The notes: generated by a model not told the origin, from the letters alone. A DNA stretch of 21,681 nucleotides from Clostridiales bacterium (GCA_012511395.1 JAAZGD010000042.1:1-21681), one strand, 5' to 3'; counted from the stretch's first letter, positions 7,389 to 15,373 are shown. Translations and numbers: made by a program.

Positions 7389-8579
7389 TTGAGATACGCA
7401 GACAGAATCACTTTCCTGGAGGACCGCTCTCTTCTTGAAGCTTTCTCTCTTCCAAAGGACGACAGTTTAATAAGTTTTGCGGCAGGGTTTCCTTCTCCTG
7501 ACAGTTATCCAATGGAAGAAATCGAAGAAGCATTTATGAAAACCATTAAAGAGGCAGGTCCTGCTGCCTTTTCTTATGCTACTACTCAAGGCCTTGATTC
7601 CTTAAGAGAGGAAATTTTGAAAAGGATGAAGGGAAAGCTGAAGGTATCCTTTTCCATGGAGGAGATAATCATAACAAGCGGCTCACAGCAGGGGGTGGAT
7701 ATGAGCGGTATGCTGTTTGTTAATAAAGATGATATTATTCTTTTTGAAACACCTTCTTATTTGGGCGCAGTGAACGCTTTGCGTACATATGAAGCAAAGC
7801 TTATAGGCATACCTACAGATAAAGACGGAATAATCATAGATGAATTAAAAAAGTCTCTTGTGGAATACGGAGACTTGGTCAAGATGATTTACGTTATACC
7901 GGATTACCAGAACCCTACGGGAAGAAGCTGGTCTTGTGAAAGAAGGAAGGATTTTATCAATGCTATTAAGGATTATGATATTCCTGTAATAGAAGATGGG
8001 GCATACAGCGAGATAGCCTTTGATACAGAACCCTTAAGACCGCTTGTAAGCTACGATGAAAAAGGTCAGGTGATTTATGTGGGAACCTTTTCAAAAATCT
8101 TTTCTCCGGGATTGAGAGTGGCCTGGCTTTGTGCGAGAGAGGATATAATGGAGAAGTATCTGGTTTTAAAGAATGCGTCGGATTTGGCTTCTGCCACCAT
8201 CACACAATATCAGATGGATTACTACTTAAAACACTTCGATATGGATAAGCATATTGAGAAAATAACTACTCTTTACAGACACAGAAGGAATGTTATGGCA
8301 GATGCCATAGACAAATTCTTCCCTGAGGAAGCTAAATATCTTTTGCCAAAGGGAGGCTTGTTCATTTGGGTGGAGCTTCCTCCGGAAAAGGATACGAGAG
8401 AGCTTTTAAAAAGAGCCTTGGCAAAGAATATTGCCTTTATACCGGGGTCTGCTTTTTATCCTTCCAACAGAAAATATAATGAAATGCGCCTTAACTTTTC
8501 GAACTTGGAGGATGAAGATATTATTTCCGGTATTGAGATTCTTGGGGAAGTAACAAAGAAGTATTTGGAAGAAGGATGA
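7389..8579 (+). CDS. PLP-dependent class I/II aminotransferase (LysN/2-aminoadipate type)
   Basis: A 396-residue fold-type I PLP enzyme. It resembles the aminotransferase domain of MocR regulators and the 2-aminoadipate/LysN group, without a GntR DNA-binding domain. Seen are ISFAAGFPSPDSYP near the start, SGSQQGVD (PLP phosphate region), YVIPDYQNPTG, IEDGAYSEIAFD, and the PLP-lysine motif GTFSKIFSPGLRVAW with Lys236. The start is taken as TTG at 7389, because GGGAGGT lies eight bases upstream and the protein then begins close to the family N-terminus; upstream in-frame codons fall inside ahcY. Only four bases separate it from ahcY. The amino-acid substrate cannot be read from sequence; a role in methionine/homocysteine-linked or branched/aromatic amino-acid turnover would be a guess. 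Confidence 0.88.
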   Translation: MRYADRITFLEDRSLLEAFSLPKDDSLISFAAGFPSPDSYPMEEIEEAFMKTIKEAGPAAFSYATTQGLDSLREEILKRMKGKLKVSFSMEEIIITSGSQQGVDMSGMLFVNKDDIILFETPSYLGAVNALRTYEAKLIGIPTDKDGIIIDELKKSLVEYGDLVKMIYVIPDYQNPTGRSWSCERRKDFINAIKDYDIPVIEDGAYSEIAFDTEPLRPLVSYDEKGQVIYVGTFSKIFSPGLRVAWLCAREDIMEKYLVLKNASDLASATITQYQMDYYLKHFDMDKHIEKITTLYRHRRNVMADAIDKFFPEEAKYLLPKGGLFIWVELPPEKDTRELLKRALAKNIAFIPGSAFYPSNRKYNEMRLNFSNLEDEDIISGIEILGEVTKKYLEEG

Positions 8580-8585
8580 TTTAGT

Positions 8586-10250
8586 ATGGATTATGAGAAA
8601 CTGGCGGAGCTGTTGTTTCCTGAAACAGATAAGCTGCCTTCCCATTATGAGACAATGTATCCTGAAAGAAACTTGCCTGAAGGCGCCATGGTTACAAGAT
8701 TGGGACCAAGCCCCACAGGATTTATTCATCTTGGGAATTTATACGGAGCTTTTATAGATGAAAGGATGGCCGTACTCTCCAAGGGCATTGTCTATTTAAG
8801 GATTGAAGATACCGATGACAAAAGATACGTAAAGGGTGCAGAGAAGATGCTTCTTGACAGCCTTTCCTATTTTGACATTAAATTTGATGAAGGAATAACC
8901 TCTGAAGGTGAGGAAGGAGCCTACGGCCCTTATCATCAAAGCAGAAGAAAAGAAATCTATTCCTGCTATGTGAAGGAGCTTGTAAAAAAAGGTTTTGCCT
9001 ACCCCTGCTTTTTAACTGAAGAGGAAATCAGCATCATCAGAGAGGAACAGACAAGGTTAAAGCTGGTTACAGGGATTTACGGTGAATTCGCAAAGTCGGA
9101 AAAGCTTACTTTTAAAGAGGTGGAGGAAAGAATTGCCTTAAACCTACCTTATGTGGTGAGATTGAAAGCCCAAGGAAGCCCATTCAGCCCCGAGATTTTA
9201 AGAGTGAAGGACGGAATAAGAGGGGAACTTGCCATGCCTGAAAACTTCCTTCACATAGTCCTTCTGAAGCAAAACGGTATGCCCACCTATCATCTGGCCC
9301 ACGTGGTGGATGATCATTTAATGAGAACCACCCATGTGGTGAGAGGGGCGGAGTGGCTGTCAAGTCTGCCTGTTCATCTGGAGCTTTTTTCAAAATTCGG
9401 GTTTGAACCGCCTCAGTACTGTCATACGCCTCAGCTGATGAAGCTTTCAGATAACAATACGAAAAGAAAGCTTTCAAAGAGACTGGACCCTGAGCTGTCC
9501 TTACTGTATTACAGGCAGGAAGGGTTTCATAAAGATTGTGTAAGAGAATATTTGATGACTCTTTTAAATTCTGATTATGAGCAGTGGAGGAAAGAAAATC
9601 CCAATAAACCTCTTTCAGACTTTCCATTCTCCATTGAGAAGATGAAATCAGCAGATGCGCTGATTGACCTGAACAAGCTTTGTGATATTTCAAAGGATGT
9701 GCTCTTGGGTAAGGATGTAAATGAGATTTATGAATTCTTCAAAGACTGGGCTTTTGAATTCAATAGGGATATTAAGGGTTGGTTTAAGGATGAAAGCTTT
9801 ATGAAAGCTATTTTAAATATTGGCAGGGAAGGTGAAAAACCAAGGAAGGACCTTATATACGCAAAGCAGATAGCAGACCATATAAGCTACTTCTTTGAGG
9901 ACGGTTTAAGAGAGCAGGAAGATGTGCCTGAAAATATTAAAGATGATGATATATTGGTATTGCTTTCAGAATATCTAAAGACTTATGACCATTCCGATGA
10001 CAGAAGTGAATGGTTCAATAAAATTAGAGAAATATCGGAAAAAAACGGCTATGCCGGTAAACCGAAAGACTTTAAAAATGAGCCGGAAAAATACAAGGGC
10101 CATGTGGGAGATGTAAGCACCCTTATAAGATTATCCTTAACAGGAAGAAGAGAGTCTCCCGACTTATGGGAAATCCAACAAATTTTAGGGGAAGAAAAGA
10201 CGAAGGGCAGGATTAGAAATTATATGACAGGGAGAGAACAAAATGCATAA
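8586..10250 (+). CDS. gltX: Glutamyl-tRNA synthetase (long clostridial form)
   Basis: A 554-residue class I aminoacyl-tRNA synthetase that charges tRNA-Glu. It begins after a short extension with the nucleotide-binding segment TRLGPSPTGFIHLGNLYGAF, where the HIGH-type motif is IHLG at 47-50. The KMSKS-type motif is KLSKR at 295-299 and is followed by DPELSLLYYRQEGF. The enzyme is longer than the usual 470-500 residues, as known for several clostridial GltX proteins; extra length is in the N-terminus and C-terminal half. It is bacterial rather than archaeal type. The ribosome binding site GAAGGA overlaps the stop of the preceding aminotransferase. A discriminating form charging tRNA-Gln as well is common in Bacillota and cannot be judged here. 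A tRNA-Glu gene lies about 1.2 kb downstream on the other strand. Confidence 0.93.
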   Translation: MDYEKLAELLFPETDKLPSHYETMYPERNLPEGAMVTRLGPSPTGFIHLGNLYGAFIDERMAVLSKGIVYLRIEDTDDKRYVKGAEKMLLDSLSYFDIKFDEGITSEGEEGAYGPYHQSRRKEIYSCYVKELVKKGFAYPCFLTEEEISIIREEQTRLKLVTGIYGEFAKSEKLTFKEVEERIALNLPYVVRLKAQGSPFSPEILRVKDGIRGELAMPENFLHIVLLKQNGMPTYHLAHVVDDHLMRTTHVVRGAEWLSSLPVHLELFSKFGFEPPQYCHTPQLMKLSDNNTKRKLSKRLDPELSLLYYRQEGFHKDCVREYLMTLLNSDYEQWRKENPNKPLSDFPFSIEKMKSADALIDLNKLCDISKDVLLGKDVNEIYEFFKDWAFEFNRDIKGWFKDESFMKAILNIGREGEKPRKDLIYAKQIADHISYFFEDGLREQEDVPENIKDDDILVLLSEYLKTYDHSDDRSEWFNKIREISEKNGYAGKPKDFKNEPEKYKGHVGDVSTLIRLSLTGRRESPDLWEIQQILGEEKTKGRIRNYMTGREQNA

Positions 10251-11172
10251 AGCCAAATTTCCGGGTGAACTGTTTTTATTAACCACATCGATTATCTGGG
10301 GGGCTGCCTTTGTTTTTCAGAAGGTGGCCACAGAAATCCTGGACCCCTTCACCTTTAATACTGCAAGATATATTCTGGGTGGGGCTCTTTTAATACCGGT
10401 TTATTATTACATGAAGAAAAAGGCGCCAAAGGGCGAGGAGATAACTGCTTACTCAAGGAAAACTCAAGTGTGGGGAGGAATAATCTGCGGTTTTATTTTG
10501 GGACTGGCAGGGAACTTCCAGCAATTCGGCATGATAACAAGCGACGCAGGAAAGACTGCCTTTATAACCACTTTGTATATAGTCATTGTTCCTTTATTTG
10601 CAATGATCGTGTTTAAGAAAAAGGTAAGAAGGCTTGTGTGGTTAGGAGTGGTTTTTGCAGTATTCGGCCTATACTTTCTTTCCATTAAGCAGGGCGGCTT
10701 TTCCATGGAGAAGGGTGACTTTCTCGTGTTTATAAGCGCCTTCTTCTGGGCATCTCATATCCTTGCGGTAGACCAGCTGGCACCTAAGGTAGATGCAATA
10801 CTTTTGTCCTGCTCCCAATTTATTTGGGCCGGTGTTTTTTCTGCCATATTTATGGCTGTCTTTGCAGAACCGAGAATAAAGGACATCCTGGCTTGCTGGG
10901 CACCTGTTTTGTTTACTTCTGTATTTGTCGTAGCTATTGCCTTTACATTCCAAATAATAGGACAAAGGACTACAGAGCCTGCTGTGGCATCAATTCTGTT
11001 AAGTCTGGAATCAGTCTTTGGCGTCATTGCGGGAATGATCTTCCTGTCTGAAAGAATGACCATGAGAGAGCTGTTGGGATGCTTGCTTATGTTTACTGCA
11101 GTTATCCTGACGCAGCTTCCTCAAGGGAAAAAGGAAAGGCTTAAGGAGGTTGAAGCTATTGAAGGTAAATAA
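10243..11172 (+). CDS. EamA/DMT-superfamily permease
   Basis: A 309-residue integral membrane protein with ten predicted hydrophobic helices arranged as two EamA repeats. It begins ELFLLTTSIIWGAAFVFQKVA, typical of the first helix of the drug/metabolite transporter family, and repeats the pattern with FLVFISAFFWASHILAVDQL. The second repeat ends with the characteristic LLSLESVFGVIAGMIFLSERM. Members export amino acids, nucleosides or other metabolites; the substrate is unknown. Its ATG overlaps the end of gltX by eight bases, indicating translational coupling. The charged C-terminal tail overlaps the start of the following small gene. Confidence 0.88.
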   Translation: MHKAKFPGELFLLTTSIIWGAAFVFQKVATEILDPFTFNTARYILGGALLIPVYYYMKKKAPKGEEITAYSRKTQVWGGIICGFILGLAGNFQQFGMITSDAGKTAFITTLYIVIVPLFAMIVFKKKVRRLVWLGVVFAVFGLYFLSIKQGGFSMEKGDFLVFISAFFWASHILAVDQLAPKVDAILLSCSQFIWAGVFSAIFMAVFAEPRIKDILACWAPVLFTSVFVVAIAFTFQIIGQRTTEPAVASILLSLESVFGVIAGMIFLSERMTMRELLGCLLMFTAVILTQLPQGKKERLKEVEAIEGK

Positions 11173-11425
11173 CTTAAACCAATCAAGAGAAGAAAGGAAA
11201 AGGGCCAAAGGTAATTCAGTCAGAGTAAGACTTACGAAAATGAACAACCCTGAGCACTTTGCAAAAACCTTTCTTATAGCAGGCCTCATTCTCATAGTGG
11301 GAGCCAGCTCATTTATGAACAATCCTGATGTTCCAAAAATCCTGTTGAAAATTGGTATTGGTATTGGAGTTTTCATGAACATTTTGGCAGGCCTGCTGTA
11401 TTATTCAATGTCAAAAAACAAATAA
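11159..11425 (+). CDS. Small two-helix membrane protein, function unknown
   Basis: An 88-residue protein with a basic, charged N-terminal tail (NQSREERKRAKGN), followed by two hydrophobic segments, about residues 37-56 (KTFLIAGLILIVGASSFM) and 62-85 (rich in Ile/Gly, ending LLYYSMSKNK). I do not recognise a family. TTG at 11159 is preferred because AGGAGGT lies eight bases before it; TTG at 11150 touches that site and ATG at 11240, which would start just before the first helix, has no clear ribosome binding site. The chosen start overlaps the permease gene by 14 bases, so the two are likely coupled. It may be a partner of the permease or an unrelated small membrane protein. Confidence 0.6.
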   Translation: MKVNNLNQSREERKRAKGNSVRVRLTKMNNPEHFAKTFLIAGLILIVGASSFMNNPDVPKILLKIGIGIGVFMNILAGLLYYSMSKNK

Positions 11426-11453
11426 AAAAAGATATCCCTTTAAGGATATCTTT
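11424..11453 (-). terminator. Terminator of tRNA-Glu, possibly bidirectional
   Basis: AAAGATATCC at 11428-11437 and GGATATCTTT at 11444-11453 form a ten-base stem with a six-base loop. On the minus strand it is followed by a run of T (complement of 11424-11430), ideal for ending the tRNA-Glu transcript. It also sits at the stop codon of the plus-strand small membrane gene, where only TTT follows the stem, so plus-strand termination would be weaker. Confidence 0.85.
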
Positions 11454-11457
11454 AAAA

Positions 11458-11532
11458 TGGTATCGCCTAGGGGAGTCGAACCCCTGATTCCGCCGTGAGA
11501 GGGCGACGTCTTGACCACTTGACCAAGGCGAC
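11458..11532 (-). tRNA. tRNA-Glu (anticodon CUC)
   Basis: The minus strand folds into a complete cloverleaf of 75 bases including an encoded CCA end. The acceptor arms are GTCGCCT and AGGCGAT (with one G-U pair at the tip), the D arm is GTC...GAC, the anticodon loop is CTCTCAC with anticodon CUC, and the T arm is AGGGG-TTCGACT-CCCCT. It reads GAG. The gene stands alone with a promoter on one side and a terminator on the other. Confidence 0.96.
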
Positions 11533-11552
11533 ACATTTATGACACAAATATT

Positions 11553-11581
11553 ATTATAATAGGACAATATGTTTTTGTCCA
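11553..11581 (-). promoter_or_regulatory. Promoter of tRNA-Glu
   Basis: On the minus strand a TGGACA box (complement of 11576-11581) and a perfect TATAAT box (complement of 11553-11558) are separated by 17 bases. Transcription would start near 11546, giving a leader of about 14 bases before the tRNA. Confidence 0.8.
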
Positions 11582-11616
11582 TATAAATATAGGTATAAGA
11601 AAGCGGGAGGAAACGA

Positions 11617-13086
11617 ATGCTTTATAAAAGTACAAGAGGTGACGAACACCTGAAATCATCAAGTGAGGCAATAATCACAGGGCTGGCCTGTGACAGGGGG
11701 CTTTTTGTGCCCCTATCAATACCTAAGCTTCCTTTCACCATAGCAGAAGGCATAAAAATGAATTATCAAGAGGTGGCAACAAAGATTATTAACGCATTTT
11801 TTGATGACTTTACAGAGACGGAGATTGAAGACTGTGTCAATAAAGCATATGACGAGAAATTCGATGACATAAGGATTGTGCCTGTTGTTAAAAAAGGTAA
11901 AGGGTGGTTTCTGGAGCTTTATCACGGCAAAACTGCCGCCTTTAAGGATATGGCTCTTTCCATTCTTCCTTATCTCTTAAAAGCCTCTTTAAAAAAAGAA
12001 AAGGTTCAGGACAGAATCCTTATTCTCACAGCCACATCAGGAGATACAGGAAAGGCAGCCCTTGAGGGATTTTCAGGAGTATCGGGCACGGAAATAGTGG
12101 TATTTTATCCTGAGGAAGGGGTAAGCCTTATACAGAAGATGCAGATGGTAACTCAGGAAGGTGGCAATACCCATGTCTTTTCCGTAAAAGGCAATTTCGA
12201 TGATGCACAAAAAGGAGTAAAGGATATCTTTAATGACGAGGCATTCAAAGAAGAGTTGAAAGAAAAAAACATAAGGCTCAGTTCTGCAAACTCAATCAAT
12301 ATTGGAAGGCTGGTGCCTCAGGTCAGCTATTATGTATACGGCTACCTGCATCTTGTAAAGGAAGGCGCCGTTAAAAGTGGAGAGAAGGTAAACGTAGTAG
12401 TGCCTACAGGAAACTTTGGGAATATACTGGCCGCATATTACGCAAGCCTAATGGGAATCCCGGTAAACATGTTTATTTGTGCCTCCAATGAAAACAAAGT
12501 GCTTACAGACTTTCTCAATACAGGCTCTTACGATACGAGAAGAGAGTTCCATGTTACCAATTCGCCCTCCATGGACATTTTGGTTTCCAGCAATCTTGAA
12601 AGACTTCTTTACCTTTTGTCAAATGAAGATGGGAAAACAATAAGGGATCTTATGGAAAGGCTTGATAGCGAGAAACATTATCGGGTTGATGAAAAAATAA
12701 GGGCGAACCTTTCCAAATTCTATGGAGGTTTCTGTACAGAGGAAGAGACAAACAAAACTATTAGGGAAATGTTTTTGGAAAACAATTACCTCATAGATAC
12801 TCATACAGCAGTAGCCTACAAGGTATATCTTGATTACCTTAAGGAGACAGGAGATGAAACGCCGACTCTTGTTGCATCTACTGCATCTGCCTATAAATTC
12901 GCTGAAAGCGTAGCTTTGGCATTGGGACTTCCCAAAGAAGATGATGAGTACCTGTATGAGAGTGCTATTTTCAAAATGACGGGAGTAAAAGTTCCGCAAG
13001 GCCTGAAAGGTCTAAGGGATAAAAAAATCCTACATAACAAAACACTTTCAATATCAAGGATGAAGGAGGAAGTAAGAAGGATATGA
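11617..13086 (+). CDS. thrC: Threonine synthase
   Basis: A 489-residue PLP enzyme converting O-phosphohomoserine to threonine. It opens with MLYKSTRG, typical of the long (yeast/E. coli-like) threonine synthase class. The PLP-lysine lies in HGKTAAFKDMALS, Lys110, and the phosphate-binding loop is PTGNFGNILAAYYA; TSGDTGKAALEGF is the substrate phosphate loop. Length fits the class. ATG at 11617 has GGGAGG about six bases before it. No plus-strand promoter boxes or T-box leader could be recognised in the 84 bases after the tRNA gene. Its TGA stop overlaps the ATG of the following epimerase gene. Confidence 0.95.
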   Translation: MLYKSTRGDEHLKSSSEAIITGLACDRGLFVPLSIPKLPFTIAEGIKMNYQEVATKIINAFFDDFTETEIEDCVNKAYDEKFDDIRIVPVVKKGKGWFLELYHGKTAAFKDMALSILPYLLKASLKKEKVQDRILILTATSGDTGKAALEGFSGVSGTEIVVFYPEEGVSLIQKMQMVTQEGGNTHVFSVKGNFDDAQKGVKDIFNDEAFKEELKEKNIRLSSANSINIGRLVPQVSYYVYGYLHLVKEGAVKSGEKVNVVVPTGNFGNILAAYYASLMGIPVNMFICASNENKVLTDFLNTGSYDTRREFHVTNSPSMDILVSSNLERLLYLLSNEDGKTIRDLMERLDSEKHYRVDEKIRANLSKFYGGFCTEEETNKTIREMFLENNYLIDTHTAVAYKVYLDYLKETGDETPTLVASTASAYKFAESVALALGLPKEDDEYLYESAIFKMTGVKVPQGLKGLRDKKILHNKTLSISRMKEEVRRI

Positions 13087-13727
13087 TATCTAAAGATGAT
13101 TCTGTTACAGCTTTAGAAATGAAAGAGATGGATGATTACGCTATCCATGACATTGGCATTCCTTCCATAGTTCTTATGGAAAGGGCTTCATTAAAGGTGG
13201 TTTCCCATCTTAAAACAGATGCCCTGAACAGTTATCTTGTAATATCAGGAACAGGGAATAACGGAGGAGATGGTGTTGCCGTTGCAAGACACCTTCTGCT
13301 TCTTGGAAAGGATGTAATCTTAGCTGTAGTGGGGGATGAAAAGAAGGGGGCAAAGGATTTCATCAGCAATTTAAATATTTACAGACAGCTAAAGGGTAAA
13401 GAGATAAGCGTTGTTTCAGATAAGGACATTTTTGATTTGGAGGAATCTTTTTATAAAAGGGATGCTGTTGTAGATGCACTTTTTGGCATAGGTTTAACCA
13501 GGCAAATTGAAGGAATATATAAGGAAGCTATATATTTAATAAATCTTTTTGAAGGCCTTGTAGTTTCATGTGATATTCCTTCAGGCCTTAACGCAGATAC
13601 AGGGGAGCCCTTTGGAACAGCAGTTCATGCTGATGTGACCGTTACATTTCACAGAATGAAAAAAGGCCTTTTAAACAATGAAAAACATGCAGGGAAGGTC
13701 TTTGTAGAGGATATAGGCATCCCGTAA
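13083..13727 (+). CDS. nnrE: NAD(P)H-hydrate epimerase, stand-alone YjeF_N domain
   Basis: A 214-residue YjeF N-terminal domain protein. It interconverts R and S forms of damaged, hydrated NAD(P)H so that the dehydratase NnrD can repair it. Seen are the SIVLMERAS segment, the nucleotide-binding loop GTGNNGGDG (residues 56-64), VVDALFGIGL with the predicted catalytic Asp, and DIPSGLNADTG. In most bacteria this domain is fused to an ADP/ATP-dependent NnrD dehydratase domain, giving about 500 residues; here it stops after the epimerase domain and no NnrD gene is in the window. The ATG overlaps the thrC stop (ATGA), so translation is coupled. The N-terminal alpha helix is present, so this is not a truncation by frameshift as far as I can see. 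Confidence 0.9.
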   Translation: MISKDDSVTALEMKEMDDYAIHDIGIPSIVLMERASLKVVSHLKTDALNSYLVISGTGNNGGDGVAVARHLLLLGKDVILAVVGDEKKGAKDFISNLNIYRQLKGKEISVVSDKDIFDLEESFYKRDAVVDALFGIGLTRQIEGIYKEAIYLINLFEGLVVSCDIPSGLNADTGEPFGTAVHADVTVTFHRMKKGLLNNEKHAGKVFVEDIGIP

Positions 13728-13774
13728 AAGATGTTGCATATGGAAGTTCATTATGTTAAGTTATTAATTGTTGT

Positions 13775-13862
13775 GGAGGGTTGACCGAGCGGCTAAGGAG
13801 CTCGCCTGGAAAGCGAGTAAGGTGTTATAGCCCCGTGGGTTCGAGTCCCATGCCCTCCGCCA
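13775..13862 (+). tRNA. tRNA-Ser (anticodon GGA)
   Basis: A class II tRNA of 88 bases with encoded CCA. The acceptor arms are GGAGGGT and GCCCTCC (last pair T-G), the anticodon stem-loop is CTCGC-CTGGAAA-GCGAG with anticodon GGA, there is a long variable arm, and the T arm contains GTGGG-TTCGAGT-CCCAT. The discriminator base is G, as expected for serine. It reads UCC and UCU. It lies 47 bases after nnrE in the same direction and may be co-transcribed. Confidence 0.96.
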
Positions 13863-13867
13863 GAGCT

Positions 13868-13900
13868 AAAGCCATCCAACAATTGGATGGCTTTGGGCTT
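13868..13900 (+). terminator. Hairpin after tRNA-Ser, probable terminator
   Basis: AAAGCCATCCAA (13868-13879) pairs perfectly with TTGGATGGCTTT (13883-13894) around a three-base loop. The tail GGGCTTCT is poor in T, so termination may be incomplete or the hairpin may mainly serve 3' processing of the tRNA. Confidence 0.65.
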
Positions 13901-13938
13901 CTATGTCATAATTGTATTTACTGATAAAGGACTAAATC

Positions 13939-14850
13939 ATGCAGACACATTTAGGAGAATTGGCAGCACTTACTACAGCTATATGCTGGGCTTTAAACGG
14001 GGCGGCTTTTGAAGCGGCAGGGAAAAGAGTAGGCTCAACTGCCGTGAATTATTTAAGGCTTGTGCTGGCTTTCTTTTTCTTAAGCTTCACATCTCTTGCC
14101 ATAAGAGGTTTGTTTTTCCCCGTGGATGCCACAGGAAATGCTTGGCTATGGTTATCAGTGTCAGGCATTATAGGTTCTGTAATGGGAGATATGTTTCTTC
14201 TTGAAGCCTTTGTTCTTATAGGGTCCAGGATTTCCATGCTCATAATGTCTTTGGCACCGCCTTTAACAGTTCTCATAAGCTTCTTCCTTTTAGACGAGAC
14301 TATAGATTTTATTTCCATGGTGGGAATTTCTTTAATTATGGCAGGGATCATCATGGTGGTTTTAAGTAAAAAGCCTGAAGAAGAGGGGGAGGAAAAGCTG
14401 AAGATTAGTTTCAGCAGATCTCCTAAAGGTATCTTTTACGGTTTTATGGGAGCATTGGGCCAGGCTTTGGGACTTATTTTCAGCAAAATGGGAATGGGGG
14501 ATTCCTACAGCGCTATTGCTGCTACTCAAATAAGGGCATTATCTGCAATTATAGGTCTTGCCATACTTATTACAATTAAGAAAAAGTGGCCTGAAATTAC
14601 AGGTGCATTTAAGGATAAAAAAGCATTGAACCAAATAGTGATGGGCTCCGTCTTCGGGCCTTTTATTGGAGTTGCTCTTTCTTTAGTTGCGCTTCAGTAT
14701 ACAAAGACCGGTATAGTGTCCTCCATTACATCTTTATCGCCAATTTTCATAATACCCATCTCTATGGTAATATTTAAAGAAAAGATATTGCCCAAAGAAG
14801 TGCTAGGTGCGTTTGTCTCCGTTTTAGGAGTGGCTGTTTTATTCCTGTAG
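13939..14850 (+). CDS. EamA/DMT-superfamily permease
   Basis: A 303-residue membrane protein with about ten hydrophobic helices in two EamA repeats. Helix one contains LAALTTAICWALNGAAFEAAG; the end of repeat one has LIMSLAPPLTVLISFFLLDETI, and the end of repeat two SITSLSPIFIIPISMVIFKEKI followed by VLGAFVSVLGVAVLFL. A charged cytoplasmic linker (KKPEEEGEEKLK) separates the repeats. The substrate is unknown. It is only distantly similar to the other permease in this window (10243-11172), so this is not a recent duplication. The start has AAAGGA upstream. The thioredoxin-like gene follows after 26 bases. Confidence 0.88.
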   Translation: MQTHLGELAALTTAICWALNGAAFEAAGKRVGSTAVNYLRLVLAFFFLSFTSLAIRGLFFPVDATGNAWLWLSVSGIIGSVMGDMFLLEAFVLIGSRISMLIMSLAPPLTVLISFFLLDETIDFISMVGISLIMAGIIMVVLSKKPEEEGEEKLKISFSRSPKGIFYGFMGALGQALGLIFSKMGMGDSYSAIAATQIRALSAIIGLAILITIKKKWPEITGAFKDKKALNQIVMGSVFGPFIGVALSLVALQYTKTGIVSSITSLSPIFIIPISMVIFKEKILPKEVLGAFVSVLGVAVLFL

Positions 14851-14876
14851 AAGTTCTTAATTAATCGAGGTGAAAC

Positions 14877-15350
14877 ATGCATAATATTATTATAGTGGGA
14901 ACGGATCCTCCTTGCCCAAGGTGCGGCCTCTTAACAGAGGTGGTAACAAGATTTGTAAAGGAATTAAACATAGAAGCCAAGATAAGTCATCTTGCTTTTA
15001 CAGATCCTTTAGCTTTAAAGATAGCAGAAGGCTACGGCCTTAGACCTGGGACTGCGAAAAATGTTGCTAAAGCCATAGGCCCTGAAAGGCCCATGGAAAG
15101 CTTCTTAAGATCTATGGATGATATAGAATCACTTTTCAAGGAGAACCTTGAGCCGAAATTTTCCGATCTTGAAAGGTTAGTTAATGAAGTGGCAGTACTT
15201 GATTACAAGATAAAACCTATTGAGGATATGGCAATTTCATACGGCTATATGATGACTCCTGTATTAATAATTAATGGGGAAAAGAAACATCAAGGCAGTG
15301 TGCCTGATTTTCACAGCATTGAAAAATGGTTGAGGGAACTTAAAGATTAA
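14877..15350 (+). CDS. Thioredoxin-like protein with CPRC motif
   Basis: A 157-residue protein of thioredoxin-like design. The N-terminal strand HNIIIVGTDPPCPRCGLLTEVV places a CxxC redox motif (Cys13-Pro-Arg-Cys16) at the start of the first helix. A helical insertion of about 70 residues follows, then MMTPVLIINGEKKHQGSVP, where the Thr-Pro is the expected cis-proline loop next to the active site, and a final helix (HSIEKWLRELK). There is no signal peptide, so it should be cytoplasmic. The insertion is longer than in classical thioredoxin or glutaredoxin. The partner and role are unknown; it may reduce a specific cytoplasmic enzyme. GAGGTG lies just before the ATG and a terminator overlaps its stop codon. 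Confidence 0.75.
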   Translation: MHNIIIVGTDPPCPRCGLLTEVVTRFVKELNIEAKISHLAFTDPLALKIAEGYGLRPGTAKNVAKAIGPERPMESFLRSMDDIESLFKENLEPKFSDLERLVNEVAVLDYKIKPIEDMAISYGYMMTPVLIINGEKKHQGSVPDFHSIEKWLRELKD

Positions 15351-15373
15351 ATGGCCTTGCGGCCATTTTTTTT
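15349..15373 (+). terminator. Rho-independent terminator
   Basis: AAATGGCC (15349-15356) and GGCCATTT (15361-15368) enclose the loop TTGC and are followed by T up to 15373. The stem begins within the stop codon of the thioredoxin-like gene. Confidence 0.92.

Noticed and set aside
11563..11580. Palindrome GGACAA...TTGTCC between tRNA-Glu and thrC as operator
   Set aside because: The stem of six bases coincides with the -35 box and spacer of the tRNA promoter and no repressor gene is nearby, so an operator cannot be supported.
11533..11616. Possible T-box or other riboswitch leader for thrC
   Set aside because: Only 84 bases lie between the tRNA gene and thrC, there is no T-box signature or terminator, and the region is explained by the minus-strand tRNA promoter.
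13775..13862. tRNA-Ser as integration site of a mobile element
   Set aside because: No integrase and no second copy of the tRNA 3' end are in the window, and adjacent genes look native.
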